Positions 1 through 5,506 of a DNA stretch of 5,506 bases are shown here, in pieces. Where the stretch lies: contig JAKMGR010000492.1 of the NCBI GenBank assembly GCA_022424805.1, positions 1 through 5,506 on the forward strand, in the 5' to 3' direction. How positions within the stretch are numbered: the first letter of the stretch is position 1; every line of letters starts with the position of its first letter. A model generated the notes under the pieces. It was given only the letters and a program-made list of their open reading frames with translations, was not told the origin of the DNA and ran no database searches. A program made the translations under genes and the position numbers. This DNA is from Verrucomicrobiales bacterium (GTDB lineage: Bacteria > Verrucomicrobiota > Verrucomicrobiia > Verrucomicrobiales > DEV007).

Positions 1-467
1 AGATCATGGTCGTGTCGACTGCGCCGCAGATTCGCTACCCGGACTGCTACGGGATCGATATGTCGCATCTCGGGAAATTTATCGTCTTCCAGGCCGCTGT
101 AAATTTACTGGAACGGGAGGGAAAACACAATCTCCTCACTGATATTTACTACCAGTGTATCGAGGAGTTGAAAAAGCCGGTCGAGGAAATGACCAACCCG
201 GTCAAAGCGGTGTATGAGGGGTTTACCCAGGAAGAAATCTCTGCCGAGATCAGCCGCATGGTCACGCCGGAGGATATTCCCTGGAAGGGAGAAGTCGAAG
301 TCATCTACCAAACTGTGGAGGATATGCACGACGCGATTCCCGTGCACAACGGGGATTGGTATTTTACGGGGAACTATCCGACACCAGGAGGATACAAGGT
401 CGTGAATCAAGCCTTCGTGGGCTACATGGATAAGTCCGGGGAACGACCTTACGATATTTTGTTGTAG
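1..467 (+). CDS. purF: Amidophosphoribosyltransferase (PurF), C-terminal part, 5' end outside the window
   Basis: PurF makes 5-phosphoribosylamine from PRPP and glutamine, the first committed step of purine synthesis, in the cytoplasm. Only about the last 154 residues are present. The reading frame is open to the left edge, so the Met codon at position 6 is internal and not the start. Near the edge lies the family segment APQIRYPDCYGIDMS, which belongs to the phosphoribosyltransferase domain. Further on, GDWYFTGNYPTPGG and a VVNQAF stretch match, from memory, the C-terminal tail of the long PurF type found in Bacteroidetes and Verrucomicrobia rather than the shorter E. coli or Bacillus tails. 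The N-terminal glutaminase domain with its catalytic Cys, and the PRPP loop, must lie upstream. The stop is 5 bases before purD, which uses the unstable product of PurF, so co-expression makes sense. The tail shows no frameshift. Confidence 0.9.
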   Translation, partial: IMVVSTAPQIRYPDCYGIDMSHLGKFIVFQAAVNLLEREGKHNLLTDIYYQCIEELKKPVEEMTNPVKAVYEGFTQEEISAEISRMVTPEDIPWKGEVEVIYQTVEDMHDAIPVHNGDWYFTGNYPTPGGYKVVNQAFVGYMDKSGERPYDILL

Positions 468-472
468 ACTTT

Positions 473-1726
473 ATGAAAGTGTTAGTCGTTGGAAAAGGCG
501 GTCGCGAGCATGCGATCATCACTGCGTTGCATGAGTCTTCGAGCGAGACCGAAATTTTCTCCTACCCAGGATCGGATGCGATTTTTTCGATCGCGAAGCC
601 GGTCGATGTGGATGGAAGCATTGGTTCCTTGATTGACTTTGTGAAAGCGAATGAGATCGACCTCTGCGTCGCGGGAGAGGAAAGTTATCTCGTCAAAGAC
701 GAGGGACTTGCCAATGCCTGTGAAGCAGCTGGAATTCCCTGCTGGGGGCCGCCGAAAGAAGCGGCTCAACTCGAAGCGAGCAAGGAATTCGCCAAGGAGT
801 TCATGATGCGGCACAGCATTCCGACAGGCGGTTACGCGTCGGTCAATTCGGTCGAGGAAGCGCGCGCCGCGATCGACGGAAAATATCCGACCGTCTTGAA
901 ATTCGATGGCCTTGCCGCTGGAAAAGGAGTGGCCGTTTGTCTCGACAAGGCGTCAGCGGAAGAATTCCTCGATGAGGTTCTCGGGCAAAGAAAATTCGGA
1001 GAGGGGCGCTTGCTCGTTGAAGAATTTCTCGAGGGTCCTGAGATTTCGATCTTTGCATCCGTGGTTGATGATGAATACCAGATTCTCGCGCCTGCTCGGG
1101 ACTACAAGCGTATCTACGATGCCGATGAGGGTCCCAACACCGGCGGTATGGGGGCGGTCAGTTCCGTGGAAATGTTTGAAGGGGATCTTCGCCAGGTTAT
1201 CGACGAAACCATCGTTCGGCCGACGGTCGATGGCTTGCAGAGGGATGGGCTTCCTTATCGAGGTTTTCTCTATTTTGGTCTGATGCTAACGGAACAGGGA
1301 CCCAAGGTGATTGAATACAATTGCCGTTTTGGCGATCCGGAAGCGGAAGCGGTTCTTCCCATGGTGACGGGCGATTTTGCGCATCATGTTTTCGAAGGAG
1401 CGAAAGGCAATCTTGATTCTGACTGCATCAATTTTGCGAGCGGTTGGAGCATTTGTCTCGTATCCGCGTCTGCTGGTTATCCGGCTTCTTCTCGCAGTGG
1501 TGATGTGATTTCCGGATTGGATGCCGTTGAAAACGCTCGTGTTTTTCATGCCGGAACAAAGCAAAACGCTGCCGGCCAATTCGAAACCGCCGGAGGCCGT
1601 GTTCTCGTGGTCGTCGCGAATGGAGCCACTCGCGAAGAAGCAGTCGTCAATGTCTATCGCGAAAGCGACAAGGTCACTTTCGACGGTCTGCAGCGAAGAA
1701 CCGACATCGGAACGAGAAATTTTTGA
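473..1726 (+). CDS. purD: Phosphoribosylamine-glycine ligase (GAR synthetase, PurD)
   Basis: PurD joins phosphoribosylamine to glycine using ATP, giving GAR in the second step of purine synthesis. The protein has 417 residues, close to the usual 420-430. The N-terminal domain opens with VLVVGKGGREHA (residues 3-14), the family signature, which fixes the ATG at 473 as the start. The ATP-grasp part shows KFDGLAAGKGVAV (143-155), EEFLEGPE (183-190) and GPNTGGMGA (220-228). The metal and ATP region EYNCRFGDPE (281-290) contains the expected Glu282 and Asn283. The C-terminal domain has GGRVLVVVANG (374-384) and ends with the typical RRTDIG before the stop. No good Shine-Dalgarno sequence is seen in the 5-base gap after purF, so translation is probably coupled to purF. 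The gene looks complete and functional. Confidence 0.97.
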   Translation: MKVLVVGKGGREHAIITALHESSSETEIFSYPGSDAIFSIAKPVDVDGSIGSLIDFVKANEIDLCVAGEESYLVKDEGLANACEAAGIPCWGPPKEAAQLEASKEFAKEFMMRHSIPTGGYASVNSVEEARAAIDGKYPTVLKFDGLAAGKGVAVCLDKASAEEFLDEVLGQRKFGEGRLLVEEFLEGPEISIFASVVDDEYQILAPARDYKRIYDADEGPNTGGMGAVSSVEMFEGDLRQVIDETIVRPTVDGLQRDGLPYRGFLYFGLMLTEQGPKVIEYNCRFGDPEAEAVLPMVTGDFAHHVFEGAKGNLDSDCINFASGWSICLVSASAGYPASSRSGDVISGLDAVENARVFHAGTKQNAAGQFETAGGRVLVVVANGATREEAVVNVYRESDKVTFDGLQRRTDIGTRNF

Positions 1727-1741
1727 TGACGAGAGGCAAAC

Positions 1742-1768
1742 ATGCGAATAACGTTGCGAAATCACTGA
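1742..1768 (+). CDS. Possible 8-codon upstream ORF (leader) in the purD-pyrR gap
   Basis: An ATG at 1742 opens a frame reading MRITLRNH and then TGA at 1766-1768. It is preceded at 1731-1736 by GAGAGG, a good Shine-Dalgarno match, with a 5-base spacer. This is the best ribosome binding site in the gap. The frame ends one base before the TTG that starts pyrR, in a different frame, so ribosomes finishing here could restart on pyrR. It could instead be the true beginning of pyrR separated by a single-base indel, or chance. The peptide resembles nothing I know. Confidence 0.3.
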   Translation: MRITLRNH

Positions 1769-1769
1769 G

Positions 1770-2330
1770 TTGAGCACCACTTCAGAAATCACCACCGAGG
1801 AAATCCTCACCCCGTCTGGAATTGAGGAGAAGGTGGCTGTTTTGGCTGACGGAATTACGAATCGCTGCGGTGATGACGATGTTGCCTTTGTCGGAGTTTT
1901 CACTAGAGGGGTAACTCTCGCTCGCCGCGTCGCAGAAGTGCTCAAAAAGCGCGGAAAGGAATATCCCGTCGGAACGCTCGATATTTCCCTGTATCGAGAC
2001 GACTTTGACAGAAACGGGCCTGATTTTCCCCGCCTCGAAAGTTCCGATATCCCTTTCGCGATCGATGGAACGCGCGCGATCCTTTTTGACGAAGTTATCT
2101 TTACCGGGCGAACGATCCGAGCGGCGCTTGACGGATTGATGGACTATGGTCGGCCGCGAAAAATTGAGTTGGCTGTTCTCGTCGACCGGGGCCATCGCGA
2201 ATTGCCCGTTCAGCCGGACTATGTTGGACAGACGATACCGACTGCGTCGAACCAATATATCCAAGTGCGATTCCAGGAAGACGACGGAAAGGAAGGCGTC
2301 TTTCTCGTGACCGAATTCGACCATGAGTGA
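1770..2330 (+). CDS. pyrR: PyrR: pyrimidine operon regulator / uracil phosphoribosyltransferase
   Basis: PyrR-family proteins bind pyr mRNA in response to UMP/UTP versus PRPP, and many also convert uracil and PRPP to UMP. The 186-residue product has GVFTRGVTLARRV (42-54), GTLDISLYRDDF (68-79) and the PRPP-binding loop ILFDEVIFTGRTIRAAL (104-120). AVLVDRGHRELP (135-146) and a YVGQTIPT segment (151-158) are PyrR signatures that separate it from ordinary uracil phosphoribosyltransferases. The PRPP loop has Asp-Glu where Asp-Asp is usual, a mild change that keeps both acids. The length fits the family (about 180). The start is taken as TTG at 1770: a TAA in the same frame at 1749-1751 leaves no ATG or GTG upstream, and the first GTG downstream would cut into the fold. 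No Shine-Dalgarno sequence sits just before this TTG. The 3' end overlaps pyrB by 8 bases. Whether it regulates by RNA binding here is not shown by the sequence. Confidence 0.92.
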   Translation: MSTTSEITTEEILTPSGIEEKVAVLADGITNRCGDDDVAFVGVFTRGVTLARRVAEVLKKRGKEYPVGTLDISLYRDDFDRNGPDFPRLESSDIPFAIDGTRAILFDEVIFTGRTIRAALDGLMDYGRPRKIELAVLVDRGHRELPVQPDYVGQTIPTASNQYIQVRFQEDDGKEGVFLVTEFDHE

Positions 2331-3261
2331 TCTACAACCGCGAAAGGACCTGCTCGATATCGAAAGCCTCTCGCTCGAGGAGATCGAATACGTTCTCAAT
2401 AATGCGGTGCCGTTTAAGCAACTTTTCCAACGATCTGTGAAGAAAGTTCCGACTCTTCGCGGAAAAACCGTTCTCAACCTTTTCTACGAGCCTTCTACGC
2501 GAACGAGCTCGTCCTTCGAAGTTGCCGCGAGCCGACTCTCTGCTGACGTGACGAACTTCGCTGTTGGCAGTTCCTCGGTCGTGAAAGGGGAGTCTCTCCT
2601 CGACACCATCGAGACGCTCCAGGCGATGCGCTCCGATTATATCGTGATTCGTCACAAAGGTGCCGGAGTACCTGGGATCGTTGCCAAGCACACCAATGCC
2701 TCTGTGTTGAATGCCGGGGACGGGTATCACGCTCATCCCACGCAGGCTTTGCTCGATGCGATGACCTTTCGCGAAGTCTGCCCGGACTATGCCGGGAAAA
2801 AGGTAGTCATCGTTGGTGACATCCTTCATTCGAGGGTCGCGAGATCGACAAGCACGCTTTTTCACAAATTGGGAATCGAGGTGGGTGTGCTGGGGCCGGG
2901 TTCGCTGATTCCCGAAGGGCGTCACGATTTCATGCAGCGCCTCGCTTCCTGGGATGATGTCTTCGACTGGGGGCCGGACGCGGTTTATTTGCTCCGCGTT
3001 CAGCTGGAGCGGCAGGAAGGGCAATTTTTCCCCGGCATTGCCGAATACCACAAGATGTATGGCCTGAACAGCGGACGACTTTCACAGATGAGGGAACGCG
3101 GGACCTGGCTGATGCATCCCGGACCCGTCAATCGTGGAGTCGAGGTCACAGACGAGGCGATGGGATATGAAAAAAGTCTGATATCTACTCAGGTCGAAAA
3201 TGGAATCGCCGTTCGCATGGCCGTATTGCACTGGCTGAAACCCGAGACGCAACAGGACTGA
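2323..3261 (+). CDS. pyrB: Aspartate carbamoyltransferase catalytic subunit (PyrB)
   Basis: PyrB condenses carbamoyl phosphate and aspartate to carbamoyl aspartate, the first committed pyrimidine step. The 312-residue length is typical. The carbamoyl-phosphate site FYEPSTRTSSSFE (54-66) carries the Ser-Thr-Arg-Thr motif. Lys88 in VVKGES is the mobile-loop lysine, and VIRH (108-111) and HPTQALLDA (138-146) are present. The aspartate domain has VGDILHSRVARS (164-175), LLRVQLER (223-230) and MHPGPVNRGVEV (264-275), so all expected substrate residues appear intact. The MHPGPVNRG form is that of Bacillus-type ATCases rather than of E. coli. The ATG lies inside the end of pyrR (ATGAGTGA), with no clear Shine-Dalgarno sequence, which suggests translational coupling. 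No regulatory subunit gene (pyrI) is nearby. The N-terminus lacks the long extension seen in Pseudomonas ATCases. The pyrC-like gene follows after one base. Confidence 0.96.
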   Translation: MSDLQPRKDLLDIESLSLEEIEYVLNNAVPFKQLFQRSVKKVPTLRGKTVLNLFYEPSTRTSSSFEVAASRLSADVTNFAVGSSSVVKGESLLDTIETLQAMRSDYIVIRHKGAGVPGIVAKHTNASVLNAGDGYHAHPTQALLDAMTFREVCPDYAGKKVVIVGDILHSRVARSTSTLFHKLGIEVGVLGPGSLIPEGRHDFMQRLASWDDVFDWGPDAVYLLRVQLERQEGQFFPGIAEYHKMYGLNSGRLSQMRERGTWLMHPGPVNRGVEVTDEAMGYEKSLISTQVENGIAVRMAVLHWLKPETQQD

Positions 3262-3262
3262 T

Positions 3263-4513
3263 ATGGAGAGGCTTTTCAAAAACGCCAGTATCGCCCGCGC
3301 CGATTCACCGGAATTGGAAAAGGCCGACGTTCTTGTTGGCGATGACGGGGTGATCAAGGAAGTGGGGAAAGATATTGCAGGTGATGCGGTCTCTGACTGT
3401 GCAGGGTGTGTTCTCGTTCCGGGAATGTTTGATCTCCATGTTCATGCTCGAGAGCCTGGTGCGGAACACAAGGAAACACTTGCGACCTGTGCCGACGCCG
3501 CTCTGAATGGAGGGATAACTGGCCTTGTATTGATGCCGGATACGAGTCCTCCCATTGATACAGGTAACCTGGTGAAGAGTCTCCAGGATCTCGTCTTCGA
3601 AGCGAGTCCGATCCCGATGCTCGTGGCAGGATGTCTTACCAAACGTCGCGAAGGCGAGAAGCTGGCCGGTTTTTCCGGAATGGCGAATCGCGGAGTTGTG
3701 ATGCTGACCGATTCAGATCGGACCGTTCCGTGTCCAGATCTGTTGCGCCGCTGCATGGAGTATGCCAGAGATTTTCATCTCGTTGTGACGTCTCATTGTG
3801 ACACGCCGGCTCTGACCAAGGCAGGGGCAGTCAACGAGGGACGGGTATCCTATCAACTGGGCCTGCCTGGCATTCCCGCGATCAGTCAGGAGATCGCCAT
3901 TGATCGCGACATCCGCGTTGCCCAGCACACCGGTGCGAAGTTGCATCTGCAGCAGATTTCTACCGCTCACGCCCTTCGAGCCATTTCCGACGCAAAGGCT
4001 ACGGGAACGAATGTGACCTGCGAAGTCTCTCCCTTTCATCTCCTTCTCAGTGAAGATGATATTGAGGACTACAACACTGCCTACAAGCTCGACCCGCCTC
4101 TGCGCTTGCCGACCGATCGCGATGCCCTTCTTAAGGGATTGCTGGATGATACCGTTGACGCAATTGCGACGAACCACGCTCCGCATACCGAATTTGAAAA
4201 AGCGGCTGATTTTGCGAGCGCGCCCTTTGGAGTAGCTGGGCTGGAGACGGCGGTGCTCTCTCTCTACGACAGATTTATCAAAAACGGAGTCTTCGGATGG
4301 GACCTCCTGATTCGAAAGTATTCCGTAGCTCCACGAGAGATCGTCGGACAGCGGCCAGTGGCGATTCAGGAAGGAGAGAAAGCCAACTTCTTCGTCTTTG
4401 ATCCAGAGGGAGAAACCAAGGTTGATGCTGGCTATCTCAAGACCAAGAGCCACGTCAGCCCGTTTCTCGGGAAGGCTCTCGCCGGAGCGATTCGGGAGAC
4501 CGTGCTTGGGTGA
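3263..4513 (+). CDS. pyrC: Dihydroorotase-family protein (class I, PyrC-like) with altered active site, probable pseudo-dihydroorotase
   Basis: The family closes carbamoyl aspartate to dihydroorotate. The 416-residue protein aligns with class I dihydroorotases over its whole length: PGMFDLHVHAREPG (53-66), HLQQISTAHAL (228-238), CEVSPFHLL (253-261), DPPLR (277-281), TNHAPHTE (303-310) and APFGVAGLETA (320-330). Against remembered Bacillus PyrC numbering, which fits without gaps, metal ligands His59, His61 and His178 and substrate residues Arg63 and His308 are kept. Asp151 is Ser (TDSD instead of TDDG), His231 is Gln, and the catalytic and metal Asp304 is Asn. Substrate-side Asn93 (MPNT) is Asp, and Asn277 is Asp. 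The reading frame is intact, so this is not decay by frameshift. I infer an inactive or re-purposed homologue, perhaps a structural partner of PyrB, as known for Pseudomonas PyrC'. A weak AGGA at 3254-3257 serves the ATG. The family assignment is firm; the loss of activity is inference. Confidence 0.9.
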   Translation: MERLFKNASIARADSPELEKADVLVGDDGVIKEVGKDIAGDAVSDCAGCVLVPGMFDLHVHAREPGAEHKETLATCADAALNGGITGLVLMPDTSPPIDTGNLVKSLQDLVFEASPIPMLVAGCLTKRREGEKLAGFSGMANRGVVMLTDSDRTVPCPDLLRRCMEYARDFHLVVTSHCDTPALTKAGAVNEGRVSYQLGLPGIPAISQEIAIDRDIRVAQHTGAKLHLQQISTAHALRAISDAKATGTNVTCEVSPFHLLLSEDDIEDYNTAYKLDPPLRLPTDRDALLKGLLDDTVDAIATNHAPHTEFEKAADFASAPFGVAGLETAVLSLYDRFIKNGVFGWDLLIRKYSVAPREIVGQRPVAIQEGEKANFFVFDPEGETKVDAGYLKTKSHVSPFLGKALAGAIRETVLG

Positions 4514-4542
4514 ATCGCTGCGGGCGTAATTCCCGTGCTCAC

Positions 4543-5506
4543 TCACTTCCCATGCTCCACGCAAATCGGAGCAGGAACATTTACGATTTTTCCGTGGAAG
4601 AGCAATCCGCCGGTCTCCTGATCGATTTTGAATACAGAAAGCGTATTGGAATAACGTCCCGCCACGATCAGCCATTGACCGGTAGGATCGATGTTGAAAT
4701 TTCTCGGCCAGCTTCCGCGAATCGCTTCGCGTTCGACAAACTCCAACTGCCCGCTTTGTCTGTCGACGGAAAAGGCAGCGATGGAATCATGACCGCGATT
4801 GGCAGCGTAGACAAACTTGCCACTCGGATGAACGCGGATCTCGGACGATTTGTTGGGAATTTCCCACATTTCTTCGGGCAGGGTGGAGATCGTTTGAACC
4901 GCCTTCATCGTTCCTGCTTTCGCGTCGTAGTCGAAAACGGTTACCGACATCAGCAGTTCGTTGAGCAGGTAAATCTTTGATCCGTCCTTGCTGAATTTCA
5001 TGTGGCGAGGGCCGCCGCCGGGAATCGCGATTCCGGCGCCATGCGGCTCGATCGTGGCGTTCTCGTGATCGATGCGATAGATGAAAACTTTGTCAGCTCC
5101 CAGATCAGGAATGAAAAGAAATCGATTGTCGGGACTGACTCCGGCCCAGTGGGGGTGGGGTCCTTTTTGCCGTGCCTCGTTGGGACCTGATCCGTTGTGT
5201 TCCTCCAGATCGCTGCGCTCGCCAATGGAGCCATCGCCTTTGATAGGGAAAACGGCTGTCGATCCGCCGCCGTATTGAGCCGTGAACAGAATCATGTCCT
5301 CGTGGTCCAGGCTGAGATGCGCTGCGCCGCCATCGCCGATAGGTTGGGTGTTGATGAGAGAGAGGGATTTGTCCTCTCCAATCGAAAACGCTGCAACACT
5401 GGGCTCCTTTTCTACCGAACAAACGCAGTAGATTCGCTTTCCGTCAGAACTCAAAGTGACGAATCCCGGCGCCCCAATCTTTGCCGCGAGAACGGGATTG
5501 CTCAGT
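4543..5506 (-). CDS. Lactonase-family beta-propeller protein (6-phosphogluconolactonase / YbhE-like), N-terminus outside the window
   Basis: The frame is open on the minus strand to the right edge, so the 5' end is missing. About 320 residues are visible of a usual 340-390. Any signal peptide would lie outside, so cytoplasmic or secreted location cannot be told. Repeated propeller-blade phrases of the seven-bladed lactonase family are clear. They are GPHPHWAGVSPDNRFLFIPD with DLGADKVF next to it (from about 5163 downward), GGGPRHMKFSKDG (about 5019-4981), EIRVHPSGKFVYAANRGHDS (about 4842-4783) and GSWPRNFNIDPTG (about 4713-4675). The E. coli YbhE (Pgl) member hydrolyses 6-phosphogluconolactone in the pentose phosphate pathway. 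Other members are annotated as 3-carboxymuconate cyclases, so the substrate is uncertain. The in-frame TTG at 5452-5454 is not the start, because the protein reads back through it with sensible family sequence (AAKIGAPGFVTLSSDGK). It is convergent with the pyrimidine genes, ends 29 bases from them, and is probably unrelated to them. Confidence 0.88.
   Translation of the reverse strand, partial: LSNPVLAAKIGAPGFVTLSSDGKRIYCVCSVEKEPSVAAFSIGEDKSLSLINTQPIGDGGAAHLSLDHEDMILFTAQYGGGSTAVFPIKGDGSIGERSDLEEHNGSGPNEARQKGPHPHWAGVSPDNRFLFIPDLGADKVFIYRIDHENATIEPHGAGIAIPGGGPRHMKFSKDGSKIYLLNELLMSVTVFDYDAKAGTMKAVQTISTLPEEMWEIPNKSSEIRVHPSGKFVYAANRGHDSIAAFSVDRQSGQLEFVEREAIRGSWPRNFNIDPTGQWLIVAGRYSNTLSVFKIDQETGGLLFHGKIVNVPAPICVEHGK

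Noticed and set aside
6..8. ATG as the start of a small 153-residue protein
   Set aside because: The product begins in the middle of the PurF phosphoribosyltransferase domain and the frame is open to the left edge, so it is the cut end of a longer gene.
1726..1741. GAGAGGC before the mini-ORF resembles part of the Firmicute PyrR-binding loop
   Set aside because: The flanking bases do not form the required stem and the loop pattern does not match in register. The motif is equally well explained as a Shine-Dalgarno sequence.
4514..4542. Possible terminator between the convergent genes: CGGG at 4521-4524 can pair with CCCG at 4532-4535
   Set aside because: The stem is only 4 firm pairs plus wobble pairs with a 7-base loop, and no T-run follows on either strand, so it is too weak to call.
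3713..4675. Long minus-strand open frame (about 320 codons) opposite the pyrC-like gene, and similar ones opposite pyrB (2332-3051) and pyrR/purD (1782-2477, 1286-1945)
   Set aside because: They lie antisense to well-recognised genes, their translations are rich in Arg and Ser with no family motifs, and they are explained by the codon use of the sense genes.
4510..4980. Plus-strand open frame starting with GTG overlapping the pyrC-like stop
   Set aside because: It is antisense to the lactonase gene, whose motifs are clear, and its translation shows no recognisable domain.
5452..5454. TTG as the start of the lactonase gene
   Set aside because: The frame continues upstream to the window edge with sequence that fits the family's first blade, so the TTG is an internal leucine codon.

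Overview
The window carries a tightly packed plus-strand run of nucleotide-biosynthesis genes, followed by one convergent minus-strand gene. The order is purF (3' end only), purD, pyrR, pyrB and a dihydroorotase-family gene (pyrC-like), then a lactonase/6-phosphogluconolactonase-type beta-propeller gene that runs off the right edge. There are no RNA genes, mobile elements, repeats or CRISPR arrays that I can see, and no gene-free stretch longer than about 50 bases.

Organism: a bacterium with moderate G+C (mid-50s percent by eye). The PurF C-terminus is of the long type I associate with Bacteroidetes and Verrucomicrobia. The PurD, PyrB and dihydroorotase wording recalls Verrucomicrobia (Opitutae-like) most. 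This is recalled similarity, not a search, so the assignment is tentative.

Layout: purF to purD is a 5-base gap, purD to pyrR 43 bases, pyrR to pyrB an 8-base overlap, and pyrB to the pyrC-like gene 1 base. The five genes are very probably one transcript. PurF and PurD make the first two purine intermediates (PRPP to phosphoribosylamine to GAR). PyrB and a dihydroorotase would make the second and third pyrimidine steps, and PyrR is the classical PRPP/UMP-responsive pyrimidine regulator. The cluster therefore joins purine and pyrimidine synthesis at their shared substrate, PRPP. The short purD-pyrR gap holds a good ribosome binding site that serves a tiny 8-codon reading frame. That frame stops one base before the only usable pyrR start, a TTG.

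Most notable: the dihydroorotase-family protein has kept the fold and full length of a class I dihydroorotase but has changed several active-site positions. By gapless comparison with remembered Bacillus PyrC numbering, it has Ser for Asp151, Gln for His231, Asn for Asp304, and Asp for the substrate-side Asn93 and Asn277. His59, His61, Arg63, His178 and His308 remain. It is probably a catalytically impaired or inactive pseudo-dihydroorotase sitting next to an intact aspartate carbamoyltransferase, reminiscent of but not identical to the pyrB-pyrC' pair of Pseudomonas.
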